The position numbers and the translations under genes are program-made. A DNA stretch of 64,000 nucleotides from Polytrichum commune (taxonomy: Eukaryota > Streptophyta > Polytrichopsida > Polytrichales > Polytrichaceae): NCBI GenBank assembly GCA_950295325.1, contig OX485804.1, forward strand, positions 58,344,001 through 58,408,000, given 5' to 3'. How positions within the stretch are numbered: position 1 is the first letter of the stretch; the number at the start of each line of letters is the position of its first letter. Below the pieces are notes generated by a model. The model did no database searches, was not told where the DNA came from, and worked only from the letters and a program-made list of their open reading frames with translations. Below are positions 43,747 through 54,430 of this stretch, in pieces.

Positions 43747-44102
43747 GGGTGAGTTTCCATTTAGGCCAATTGCCCACCAAATTCTAGTGTGAATAAGAAC
43801 AAACCTACCCAAATGTAGAGGGAATCCGGTGGGGTTGGGTTCGTATGTGCCTGCTACCTACTCCCATCTTCCCAAATCCAGGCCTACTTCAACTACTCTT
43901 AATCCTTCAGTGACCGACACTTGCAGGTTAAAATTTCTCTAGTGGCGCACGGAAATGTAGCGGCCCATGTCCAAGACCCCCCACATTCTAGTGGACCGCC
44001 ATAATGTGGTTGGACGACGGCTTGTACTTAACCACATGCAACACCTCCGACCCACTCCTATCTAGAATGTAGCGGGCGAGCGACCCACACGGAAACGCAC
44101 CC
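43747..44102. mobile_element. MITE family D, copy 3 (long form)
   Basis: The left end is GGGTGAGTTTCCATTTAGGCC, and the right end closes ACACGGAAACGCACCC, its imperfect complement. It is flanked by TTA at 43744-43746 and 44103-44105. At 356 bp it is longer than D1 and D2 (99 and 122 bp), but the outer sequences GCCCACCAAATTCTAGTG are the same as in D2. The ends suit the PIF/Harbinger pattern. It abuts MITE C1. Confidence 0.75.
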
Positions 44103-44105
44103 TTA

Positions 44106-44478
44106 GGGTCGGTTTACACTACGGTGGAGAAGGCCTCCGGTCGGTCAAGAATGCTTGGCCAAGACATGGTTATATGAGGCAAATGGTGGATGTGCCGGAG
44201 AAGAATTAAAGGCAATAAAATATTTTTATTGAGTTGGGCCTCTCCGGCCTCTTGAGGCCGGACAAGAAACTCCTCCTCCGGAGAAGCCCAACTCCAAAAA
44301 GTGCCGCCATGTAGGCAGCCATGTCATTTTATCATCCATGAGAAAAGTTCACCACCATTGTTTTCTTCACCTAGTGTAAACACCCACCGGTCAAGAGTTG
44401 CATTTTCGACCAATCACAATTGAGAAACGCCCTTTTTTCATGACCAGTGGACTTCTCCACCGTAGTGTAAACCGGCCC
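44106..44478. mobile_element. MITE family C, copy 1
   Basis: The left end GGGTCGGTTTACACTACGG is mirrored by CCGTAGTGTAAACCGGCCC at the right; inverted repeats extend at least 28 bp (GTGGAGAAG/CTTCTCCAC). It is flanked by TTA at 44103-44105 and 44479-44481, and is 373 bp long. It is non-coding. The left TTA is also the right duplication of D3. Confidence 0.85.
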
Positions 44479-44481
44479 TTA

Positions 44482-45482
44482 GTATACATACCTCACACTC
44501 ACCGATACTTATACCAGTCCAACCGTGATCTCACATGATAGGTTATTGAGTGGGAAATAATTATTGAATTTGTGGAAGCAAAAAAGACTCAAGGCCCTCG
44601 GGCCTCCACAGTCAGATAAGTACTTATTAAGTAATTGAGAAGTTGAAGTTGTTGAAAGCCTTATCATGGCATGCAGACAGCCTAGTACCTTTGCAGGTGA
44701 GAGCACTTCACTTAAACTCAAACCGGACACTTATTACTTCCACAGTTGTGAGTGTTGGTCCCCAGTCAGCCTGGTCCTCTGAGTGCCAAAGCCACCCGGC
44801 ACCAATAATAATAATAATAATAATAACTTTATTTAACAATTAATTAATTAAAAATGAATATTTATACAAGCTTGGATTTCGGGACTTTTTTCTTGGCTTC
44901 GACCAGATTCTGTGCCTAGCTGTGAGGCCTACTTAGTTCGATCGATCCTTAGCTTTATGGAATCCACGACATCCGGTACGATATTTGTGATCATATCCGG
45001 ACTCCACTTTCACCCTCTTTTCCATGCCACGAGCCAAGGGAACAAACGAAAGACACATGATGTTCATAAGGGCCTTCCATAATGTCAAGCACATGAAACC
45101 CTGGGTTCAGTTCCAACTCATGAGTTCATGAGAATTAACATGAGGTCTGAACGTGGGTTAGATCCGGGGATATTCCATGGAATATTGTCAGTCCCACAGA
45201 ACATTGTTATGGATTTGAATAATGTTATTGTTGTCCAGAGTTTTATTAATGCTTACAATATCGTGCACAAAGAGTGGTGTTGGGGTTATTAAAAACCGAG
45301 TCTCTATGTTGTCCTACTAGGATGGGTGGGCCCAAGTTCGCCTTGCATAAGGTCGAGGGCATCCCTTGTCGACTGGGTCCATTCAACCGATCATCGGGGT
45401 CATGTAATGCGACCGTGGACGAGATGTATATATTTTTAGGCGAACAAAGTTAATGTTTATGTATCGGCGGGTTGGGATTGAT
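44482..45482. other. Intergenic, old dispersed repeat similarity
   Basis: The parts around 45100-45350 (ATGAG-TCATGAGAATTAACA, GAGTGGTGT, GGATGGG-GGGCC) resemble 59840-59990, so this is an old dispersed repeat. An (AAT)n run is at 44802-44826. No genes were seen. Confidence 0.4.
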
Positions 45483-45605
45483 TGCCCTTATGAGAGTTTT
45501 GACAATTGTCATAGACAAGGAGTAGCATTTAGATGAACAATTATGGGTTAACCTATAGATCAGCTACGTGTAACCCTAAAATTTGCACTTCAAGATTTGT
45601 AGCAA
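45483..45605 (-). repeat. Dispersed repeat I, copy 2 (reversed fragment)
   Basis: Complement of 2665-2790: it contains GGGTTAACCTATAGATCAGC, GTGTAACCCTAAAAT and GAGAGTTTTGACAATTGTCA. Confidence 0.7.
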
Positions 45606-45825
45606 TTCCAATATTCTTGATTTTTAGAATAAATAAATAAAATTGCATTCTCCTTACATATTGTTTATATTTGCAAGGAAAAAAAGAATCCCCGCTGTTA
45701 CTCTTCCTAGATTTCCTAGATAAAATCTCTAATGTAATCAATTATAGATAGCTCAACCTTAGGCTGATCCAACCCATGGTTTCTTCCCTCTTTAGAGGAA
45801 GTTCGTGGATGACTCTATTATGTAG

Positions 45826-46375
45826 AGTAGAGGCACCCAAAATTGATCACTCGAGAGATTTTGCATCAAATAGGGAGAATTATAAGGCGGTGCAAAATTT
45901 TCCCATGTAGGAAGATAGAAATCAAGAGGAGTTTTGAAATTGGTAATTTTGTTCCTTAAATTGAAGTCACTATGAAAATTTGAAGCCAAAAGTTGGTCCG
46001 AACACATTAATACGAATGTCCAAAGTCTGCCACGACCACTCATCTTTTGATGAATTCCTCCCCACTTTAGCACTCAAAAACGGGGACATGTGTCATGGCA
46101 CTATTGATTCCCCAATGATATCATAACTAAAGTTGGAGACTTAGGGTTAGTTTCCATGTAAGCCGCTTTGCCCATAATAGTTTAGTGGCACCTATATTTC
46201 CACTATAATTTGGTGGGCGAGTGGCCTGCATGGAAAGTAACCTTAGAAACCATGAAACGTGGAACCTTATTTTAAACCACTCACAATAAAAAATTATCAA
46301 ATTTTCCCAAACTAATTGAAATTATGGCATCATATAGTCCCAATGGGGTCCCGATCAAGAACAGGTGGTTCCACT
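45826..46375 (-). repeat. Dispersed repeat H, copy 2 (reversed, carries MITE D1)
   Basis: The reverse of 58600-59180. The right-hand part (46246-46375) matches sequence upstream of D2, so similarity runs across the embedded D element. It contains GAGTAGAGGCACCC near 45828 and CTTCAAATTTTCATAG-like blocks in reverse. The 93-codon minus-strand ORF here aligns with the ORF of copy 1 for about 58 codons. Confidence 0.75.
46144..46242. mobile_element. MITE family D, copy 1 (short form)
   Basis: GGGTTAGTTTCCATGTAAGCC is mirrored by CTGCATGGAAAGTAACC. It is flanked by TTA at 46141-46143 and 46243-46245, and is 99 bp long. It sits inside repeat H copy 2 at the same place as D2 in copy 3. Confidence 0.8.
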
Positions 46376-46507
46376 CTTTGTAAGCACGGCTTTTCGAAGA
46401 GAAGCAAGGGTCCTCATAATTACATGGTTACGGCCCTTGCCTCAGTTGTGAAGTGGCCATGTATATTCAACTTCGATCCCACAAGGATTGCCGGTTGGCA
46501 CTCCTTT

Positions 46508-46931
46508 TTGGCTCTGTCTGTAGGACGGAGACTATGCATCAAGTTTTATGTTTCAAGAGCAAATTTCCTAACCACTTTGCGTTCACACTTGGACGTTACA
46601 TGTTCCTATTATTTTTGGTCTAGTCTATTTAAGGTGGATGATGAAAGTTTGCATACCTTGGACAACTAACCAACTACTTCATCTATTAGTTAACTAGTTG
46701 CCTTTCGTGACTATAGTTGTTCACGATTTGAATTGCCAAAAAATGTAGTTAACTATAGTTATATACATCTAGTTTACTATAGTTGTTCCCTAAAATGTAT
46801 TGAAAAAAAATATGATTGGTTATAGTTTGTTATAGGTATAGTAAATAGCCATGGACTGGCATGAGCAAAGTATACAACTACACTTGTAGTCTTTCATAAG
46901 AAAGGACAGAGCCTCACGGTTCTACAGTTTT
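46508..46931 (-). mobile_element. MITE family F, copy 2 (reversed)
   Basis: It runs from TTGGCTCTGTCTGTAGGACG to the complement of the family left end (CTCACGGTTCTACAG). The interior has the same order as F1 reversed, including TTAACTATAGTTATATAC. The first 162 bases are read by a 117-codon ORF (46316-46669) that also crosses repeat H, so it is not a gene. Confidence 0.8.
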
Positions 46932-47703
46932 TACTAGTCACCGCCACTATTTCAACATAATTCTCCATTAATATTGTTAGTTGCACTAGCCACATGACTC
47001 GTCAAATGGTGGTGGTAGTTGGCCACCATGTGGCCAACCGTTGGATAGATTCATATCTCCAAGTCATGGATTGTGTTTCTTAACGCATATTATTGGGGTG
47101 CAATAAATACTCACCTCTATAGGTTTATTGTTGTTCTCATACTAAATTAACCTCATTAGACTACTTCAAGGTCTTTGGATCTCGATTTTGTGTTAATTCA
47201 TATTAAATATTTTTATGTCCGCGCTCTACATAGGAATCGTCATTTTTACCCTCCCAATAGTAGGGGTTGTAAGCACGTACCCGCATGTCACAACATGTGA
47301 AATACATTGCATGTCATGTTGCACTTTTAGGTTGTATTCAAAGTAGGTAGGGGTAAACAAAGGCGGATCCTCAGTTCCACAAACTTCTAGTGTTGTTTAA
47401 CCCTAAAATGGTGTGAGGGGTGCTTAACGCTTTAGTGTAGGTGGGTGCATTTTAATGAACTTGGGAACTTTGTACCACCCTTGATGTCAAGGCCAATTTA
47501 GTCCACTATCACCAACATTTTTATGATCAACCACTAGTGTGTGGAAGCCAACCCAATATGAAGATCTAGGGAGAAAAGATATTTGTTTCATCAAAATTTG
47601 AAAAGATCCAGCTGTTATAATGTTGAAATTCCCATTTTGAGGCAACTATTGTAATTATTTTTTTCATATTTGAATCACAAGAAGGATGCCAAATTTCAAT
47701 AAG

Positions 47704-47754
<51 letters not shown>

Positions 47755-49065
47755 GTTCTTGATCAAGGCTATGATATTAAACACTTTGTGATTATAAACT
47801 TTCACATTAGTCTACTAAAAATTGTTTTCTTTACAAATAGATGACAATACAAGCAAGAGATCCTACATATACATACATGGAAAATGGTCATACTTTCCAT
47901 ACTAGATATGTAACGAGGATGTAGATGAAAGAGGTATAGTAACCATGATTACAACCGTGAATCACGTATGTAACCCATGGTAAAAAAACATGGTTCGGAA
48001 GAACTTACCATAGGTAAGAACTCCAATATAAACCCCTAACCCTAAAAGAAGCCTCCTTTTCTTACCATTCATGCAAGCGCAAGGTGAGGTGACTTTGTGC
48101 ATACTCACTAGAATAGTTGATACGTATGGAAAATGAGAGGAACAAGGACGAATCACCAAGAGGAGTATTCTACTTGGAGTAACTTAGTCATGGCCAAGGA
48201 TCAGGTTTGAACACCCATATGTCATTTGGCAATGAGTGTTATAATTTGAAATACTGCAATGTTTTTGATGGTGTTTATATGTGTGCGACATGGATAACAA
48301 TTGGGTCATGCTGTTATTTACCTCGTGTACGTAACTAATCCTCAAATGTTTGTTGGTTGGTTGCATGGGCACAGGTGAGGCACGCCCTTCACACTCTCAA
48401 TACGAGGATGTATTGTGATTATGACATTTTAAGCATTTCTATGGGTTGATGTTACTAGGGACTTTTCCTTTGTAAGCACTCCATACATGGGGTGGAGTAG
48501 ATATATGTACTTTGTAGTGAAGCAAGAAGATAGGTGATTAAACCTCAAAGGTATGGAGCAGTCAAACTTAAACATTTGTTGTTGGTTACCATGTTATTAC
48601 GGAAACCCTAAGTAAGGTACATAGTCTTGCAAAGCAAAGTGAGTTATAACACAAAAGATCAAGGTTGTACAACACATAGATGAGCATGATTGCAAACAAC
48701 TACACTATGCAAAATGCTATTGTGTTACCAAGTAGGACGATGCCAAGAGAATAGAAAGAGTCTTGTGGAAATTCCCACCCATCCACCCTTGTATTGCATA
48801 GAAGAAGTTATTGAAGGATTTGGCCTCTGAGGAAGTTCAAACTTTGTAAAAGTTTTGAAAAGTCAGCTCTCTCATAAAGCATAGGTGTTTAAACCCAAAC
48901 CCCACCTAAAACCAACACCATGGACTTGTGCATACTAAGTGCGTATTAGTCATGAGGAAAAAACATACTTTGATACATTGGAATCCCGATCCATGCTTGA
49001 CGATTAAAGTCAAATTAAGAAGAGTGACCACACATGTAAGAGCCACATAATGTAAATGTCCTAAT
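46932..49065. other. Intergenic, one long CT microsatellite
   Basis: An uninterrupted (CT)n run of about 45 bp lies at 47709-47753. Otherwise I see no gene or repeat partner. Confidence 0.4.
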
Positions 49066-49230
49066 TCAGTACCTCATCTTAAACATAAACCTATGTTTGA
49101 GTAGTATGTGGTTGGATGTGGATCTAAGAGCAAACAAAAAGAAAAGCATATGTTGATGAGGTATTGGGCTATGTGCTCGACATTTATTAACCATTCTAGA
49201 TGCAATAGCCCACATTAGGAGGACCTGTAT
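49066..49230. repeat. Dispersed repeat M, copy 1
   Basis: This is similar to 59215-59370. Shared blocks include AACCTATGTT-GAGT, TGTGATTGG(A/G)TGTGGAT, CATG-TGATG and TTAACCAT-T. In one minus-strand frame both copies read TIM-AI---MVN and ST-NH--L-HR. This could reflect an old coding source, but I do not recognise it. Confidence 0.5.
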
Positions 49231-49705
49231 GATAAATTGATTAAATGGAAGATTCACTTTGATAATGTACATGATATTCTTCCAACTCCAAAAATTATGA
49301 GGAAAGTGACTACGGAAACAATTTGAATTTGCTAATCATCTCGCACTAATTGCGTGTTTCATATCCTACGAGAAGTGTTGTAGGGAAGAAGAAGAAAAAT
49401 GTATGTTTATGACACGCTTGTCTTAGCATATGATCACACGTGGTCGAGAATTGTGATGTATTAAAAGTTAATTCCCTTTTAATAGAGGAGTTGAACTTAC
49501 CCCTCTTAAAAATTGAATATGTGAAGGGGCGAAAGGCTTTAGAGGGGCGGGGGAGCTCCCTCTAAATTGGCGATAATGAGATCTTGTAGAACCCTATTGT
49601 GTTAAACATTCCCTATAAATCAACAGTAAAGATTCAGAGGGGCATGTGCATTGATATCGAGTGAACGTGTTGTGACCTCAAGACACGTGGGTTTTATTTG
49701 GTTTG
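49231..49705. other. Intergenic, nothing recognised
   Basis: A short G-rich patch (GGGGCGGGGGAGC) lies at about 49545. No genes were seen. Confidence 0.4.
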
Positions 49706-50146
49706 TTGGCTCTATCTATAGGACAAAGACTATGCATCAACTTCTTCGTTTCAAGAGCAAATTTCCTAACCACTTTGTGTTCACACTTGGAATTACTTGT
49801 TCTTGTTATTTTTGGTCCACTTTATGTAATGTGGATGTTAACTATAGTTTATATATATATATATCTATATATCTATATATCTATATAAAAGTGCTCCCTA
49901 AAATGCATTGAAAGAAATCTAGTTAACCATAGTTATTTCCGTAGTTCTTGATTATTTATTTAAAAAATTTTGGGTGATAAATGAGTAGCTTCGATCCTTG
50001 ACCTGTATTTGAGAAGGAGGTGCACAAAATCCAAGAAAGGTTTGGTATAGTGAATAGCCATGAATTGGCATGAGCAAAGTGGACAACTACAATTATATAT
50101 AGTCTTTCATAATAAAGGACAGAGCCTCACGGTTCTACCGTTTTCT
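49706..50146 (-). mobile_element. MITE family F, copy 3 (reversed)
   Basis: It runs from TTGGCTCTATCTATAGGACA to CACGGTTCTACCGTTTTCTT. It contains a 49850-49890 AT/CTAT run and GAAAGAAATCTAGTTAACCA. It is very close to F4; both share the phrase GATCAAGGATTGAAGCTACT-like sequence that F1 has lost. Confidence 0.8.
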
Positions 50147-50467
50147 TGTTTTACAAGTTGTCCAATTTCTACCAATGATTTACACAACACAATTTGTGTT
50201 CGTTAGAACATCTACAATGGAACATCTGCAAGAATTGGATTGCAAATCGGACCTTTCTTGACTTAGTTATGGTTATTGGAAGTTCATGTTTCTTGATTTT
50301 TTAATTGGATACATAGACTTTCCTAGTGTTCTTCACTACTGAGTATAGAATGGTTATAGATATTTGGAAACATAGTCCAATTTCTTCTTAAACATGTGTA
50401 TCTTTGCGATGTTTACTATGTGCTCCTCACCGAACCACGTGCCAATAAAATTTAGGGGTCCAACTAA

Positions 50468-50626
50468 TAGCCCACCCGCAGTTATTGATGTGGGCCACCA
50501 ATGAACGGTTCCTACTAGCAAGGGTCATTTTTAGAGCTAGTTCAGCCAATGAGAGCCACTAGATGCAAATAGTGTTGGTATTCACCGTTCACTGGTGGCC
50601 CGCACTAGTAAGTGTGGGTGGGTTAT
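50468..50626. mobile_element. Small inverted-repeat element J
   Basis: ATAGCCCACCCGCAGTTATT, then GGGCCACCAATGAACGGT, is mirrored by ACCGTTCACTGGTGGCCC and then GTGTGGGTGGGTTAT. Arms are about 45 bp with mismatches and a loop of about 70 bp. TA lies near both ends, but the exact duplication is unclear. Confidence 0.65.
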
Positions 50627-50645
50627 AAGAAAATAAGCCACTTAA

Positions 50646-51200
50646 GGGCTACTTCACATTATGGCCGAAGGTCAAGAGGCTGTCAATTCCACCAATCAGA
50701 TTGCAAGAAACCAAGAATTCGGCCTCTTGGCCCTTCACACTAGAGGCCAAAGTCCAAAGGTTGTTGCTCTCCAAAATGCCTACATGGCAATACTTTTTGA
50801 CCCACGCAACGGACTCTCTAAGGAAGTTTGGGTCGAACAGGAATGGAACCCCAAACTATGGTCGAGAGGTTGTCGAATTTTTTTCATTAAAATTGATTGA
50901 TTTATTTAGTTAGTTACTAAAACAATTGACAAGATCTTGGCCATTAGATTGGAGGGGTTGTTTTGGGCAATTCATAAAATGGGACACTCCTTCATGGAAA
51001 TGGACAAATACCTGACAAATGGTATGGGTTTGGACTTTGGGCTTGGCCTTTGGAGGCTCCACATTATGCTTGGCTGAAGGCTCCACTTCCCATATTTGAT
51101 TTGTTGTGTATTTTCAGCCCATTTCTTTGGACTCTCAACAAAGTTTGGCCATTCAATCCCACGGCCTCTCGACTTGGACAGCCATAGTGTGAAGTGGCCC
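50646..51200. mobile_element. MITE family B, copy 1
   Basis: The left end GGGCTACTTCACATTATGGC is mirrored by GCCATAGTGTGAAGTGGCCC. It is flanked by TAA at 50643-50645 and 51201-51203, and is 555 bp long. The first 14 bases are nearly the same as in family A (GGGCCACTTCACA), so A and B were probably mobilised by one transposase. Interior GAGGC/GCCTC blocks also pair. The ORFs inside are not genes. Confidence 0.85.
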
Positions 51201-51576
51201 TAAGGGTCGGTTTACACTATGGACCATGAAGTCAGACCATGTGAGATGGCCTTTGTCAATGGTCCGAGTTCATGATCCGACTTCATAAAATATTAGTTTT
51301 GAGAGCCTTGGGCCCCTCACTAGGTGTTAACCAAATGTGGACCAAGAAAAATGACCATGCACCAAAAAATGAAGGTGCTGATTTTTTTAATACATGCCCA
51401 AAAAGGGCAATTTTGAAAAAATTCAAGTTTGACCATTCTCTTGTCTTCTCTTGGGCTTCACTTGTCTTCACTTCTTGTTAAATGTGTCAAAGATGTGGCT
51501 TGCAAATCTTCTCACAATAATTTTTACAAAAAATGAGCAATTTAATTTGTACATGTGAAATGTACCTTGTGTTGTC

Positions 51577-51690
51577 ACTACATTAAACAAGATATTTAGT
51601 GTTTTATTATATTTAATGTTGTTACCACCCTACCTTGCTCAACACTAAAGTTCAATTATTTGATAATTAGTGTTGGAAGATTTCCCATTG
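51577..51690 (+). mobile_element. Element E fragment, copy 8, inside MITE C2
   Basis: CATTAAACAAGATATTTAGTG (half-decayed palindrome), TTGTTACCACCCTACCTTGC and TTTGATAATTAGTGTTGG match the right part of E6 in reverse complement. It is nested in C2, so it inserted after, or was captured by, that element. Confidence 0.6.
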
Positions 51691-51774
51691 CTGTTCTTTT
51701 GACCACCCTGATCTACAGTCACTAAACGACTACAAATTTTTGTTTTTGTTTTGAAACTGTAATTTTAGAAATTT

Positions 51775-51840
51775 GTGCATCATGTAATATACCGTTGGAA
51801 AGGTATTTTCAAGAACTTTCCAACGGTATATTACAAGCCC
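51775..51840. repeat. Short hairpin within MITE C2
   Basis: GTAATATACCGTTGGAAAG is followed closely by CTTTCCAACGGTATATTAC, a perfect inverted repeat of about 19 bp separated by a short loop (TATTTTCAAGAA). Confidence 0.85.
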
Positions 51841-52298
51841 CCAACTTCCAAACATTGCAGTTGGTAGAGCAAAAAAACAAATATGCACTAAAATTCTTGA
51901 GTTCTAGATGTCCCACGTTGTTTGGTGAAACACGTGGGAGCCGGTTTAAGGGGTAGGGCAAGGTAGCAATGGTATATCTCATGGGCTATGATACGATTAA
52001 GACACATAGAGGGTAGATTCATTAAAAGTTTGTTAAAACAACTTCTCTTTGCCATGGGCCCTTGCCTTTTCCTACCAAACCACCTCTCTCGCCTCTCTCA
52101 TCACAGAAACCGTTGGACCATGTCAGTGCATTGATTAGGCCTTCAAAATTATATCTTGGGAACCTCGACCGTGATGGTCCTTCTGACATTTTTTCCTTAG
52201 TGTAAACCGAAGTTGTTCCAGGACAACTTCAGCAACCAATCAGTTGCCTTACATAGGCCTGGTCCAACTTCATGGTCCATAGTGTAAACTAGCCCTAA

Positions 52299-53747
52299 GA
52301 CCCATCGGCCCCAAAACAAGCATTGTATCCACTCCATGGAACGAAATCACATTTTGCACAAGGGAAGTGGGGCCTCGAGACAAGGCCGTGTTGCCAAAGT
52401 AAGTTAAGCGGGTGAATTAGCGGGGCCGACAAGTCGGGATGCCAACCGGCCAATCTAAGCTCACCATATGGTCAAGCTCGGAAGAAGTTCTACCGGTCCG
52501 GTCAGGTGAGGTCAAGGTGTAAGAAGACATCATTCCTTGGCCGGAGCAAAAGGTGGGAAAAGAAACCCTAGCCTAGGTGCCTACTTGCTACTTTACTTTG
52601 CCTCATGCCCCCGTTCACACGGGAGCTCGGGTCAAGAGCGTGAGCTTGCATGCTTCTTTTGGCCCCGTTTGGAGCTTGGATATTGTCGAAGTTCATCCGA
52701 AGCTCAAGTCCAGGGTCCGAGAAGCCTAGGTCCAAAAGACCCTTTGATGGGCCTTGTTTCTGGACTCGAGACTGGATCTAAGTTTGAAGATTGGTTTCTT
52801 GAATCAAGAGTACTAGGATTTTTCGAGTGAGGATTGTCAAGATTTGGCGGGAAAACAACATCACATTTAGCATCCGTATCTTGGACTAGACCTTTACCAT
52901 AAGATCAGTGAATCTTAGAGTTGTTTTGGTCTTTGACCCGAGGTTAAACCCACCTTAACGCATTGGGAGGTTCTGAACCTATCTTGAAGCTCATTGAACT
53001 TTTCAGCAAGTATAATGTGACCATGTTGAAAGTGAGATGTTAAGGAACGGTCGATACTAAACAATTGAAGATTTATGACAAACCGAAAGCCTTCGGAAGC
53101 TCATTGGCTTGGGACCCACAAAATGAGCATTCGAACTCTTGACATCCCTAAGCGGCCTTGTGATCAAGACGCGGTTATCAAATTTACAAAGAGCTTGTTG
53201 TGGTCATTGTTCCACATGGGATCCCCTCAAAGCTCCAAGTAAGCATGGGAAGCTCAAGAAAGGTATCCAAGCTCTCAAGTTGAAAGGTCAAGTGTAAAAG
53301 TGGAATTGAGTGGACAACATGCGTAAGATGCTCAATTCCATCATTGAGAATGCTCCATTCAAGCTCTCGATATGGGAGCTCTCAATTACTCTATTGTAGT
53401 GTAACATGGGTATTATACTTTACCTCACCTTGCCACCTCACCTCACCATGGGTGTCTTCAAATTTTTAGTGCATGCAATGGTAGATGCCCCTTTTACACT
53501 GAAGACGTTGAGAGCTCAAAGAAACAAACCTTTGCATTGGCAGAGAACTTTTTACGCATGTTTGTTCACTCAAGTCCACTTTACACTCGACCTAACAATT
53601 TGAGAGCTTGTACTTAAGGTTGAGGCATTTATAACCGATAAGGTAAGAGTGTTTGCATATGTTTAGGAGGAGTAATATTCCATAATTATTTTTTTGGCAA
53701 AGAGAAACACATTCCAAGGAGAATGCAAATCTCCTTTTTTTTCATGA
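52299..53747. other. Moderately GC-rich unassigned stretch
   Basis: Between about 52370 and 53300 the sequence is richer in G and C than its surroundings, with many AAGCTC/GAGCTT repeats (AGCTCGGAAG, GGAGCTCGGGTCAAG, AGCTCATTGG, GGAAGCTCAAG). It may be part of an LTR or an old gene. A 97-codon plus-strand ORF (52537-52830) has no known motif. Nothing firmer can be said. Confidence 0.35.
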
Positions 53748-54430
53748 ATATGGAAATTGCTACAAATTTCGAAGCGGTAGAGTTGGGGTAATACATAGTC
53801 AATGTATAGGTAAACCCATAACCGCTCATTCAAATGGTAATGCTTGGCTATGACAGTTGTCAAAACTCTTGTGAGGGTAAATAAACAAGAAAACGGTAGA
53901 ACCGTGAGGCTCTGTCCTTTATTATGAAAGACTACAATTGTAGTTGTCCACTTTGCTCATGCCAATTCATGGCTATTCACTATACCAAACCTTTCTTGGA
54001 TTTTGTGCACCTTCTTCTCAAATACAGATCAAGGATTGAAGCTACTCATTTATCATCCAAATTTTTTAAAATAAATAATCAAGAACTACCGAAATAACTA
54101 TAGTTAACTAGATTTCTTTCAATGCATTTTAGGGAGCACTTATATATATATATATATATAGTTAACATCCACTTTACATAAAGTGGATCAAAAATAACAA
54201 GAACAAGTAATGTCCAAGTGTGAACACAAAGTGGTTAGGAAATTTGCTCTTGAAACGAAGAAGTTGATGCATAGTCTCTGTCCTATAGACAGAGCCAACA
54301 AACACAAGCCACCACCACATACACCTTAACTTCGTTCACCTAAAAATATATAGATCTCATCCATGTCGGCATTACATGACCCTAGTGAGCAGTCAAATGG
54401 ACATGGTCAACTACGGATACCTTGACCTTA
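53748..54430 (+). repeat. Dispersed repeat I, copy 3 (split by MITE F4)
   Basis: Left part 53748-53885 (ATATGGAAATTGCTACAAAT, then GTTGTCAAAACTCTTGTGAG) and right part 54299-54430 (ACAAGCCACCACCACATACA, then GATCTCATCCATGTC-GCATT) together match the uninterrupted copy at 2640-2920. The break coincides with F4. Confidence 0.85.
53888..54298 (+). mobile_element. MITE family F, copy 4, inserted in repeat I
   Basis: It runs from AAGAAAACGGTAGAACCGTG to TATAGACAGAGCCAA. The flanks GAGGGTAAATAAACA and CAACAAACACAAGCC compared with the empty site GAAGGTAATCAATCACAAGCC (about 2775-2796) place the ends within a few bases. They suggest a short duplication based on AAACA, but the length cannot be fixed by eye. 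Confidence 0.85.

Larger units (their letters stand above)
51204..52295. mobile_element. MITE family C, copy 2 (long form)
   Basis: GGGTCGGTTTACACTATGG is mirrored by CCATAGTGTAAACTAGCCC, and GACCATGAAGTC--ACCATG pairs with the right side. It is flanked by TAA at 51201-51203 and 52296-52298. It is 1092 bp, about three times C1, partly because an E-family fragment (51577-51690) and other DNA lie inside. The left TAA is shared with MITE B1. Confidence 0.85.

Noticed and set aside
46316-46669. 117-codon plus-strand ORF
   Set aside because: It spans repeat H and MITE F2, whose other copies do not keep the frame.
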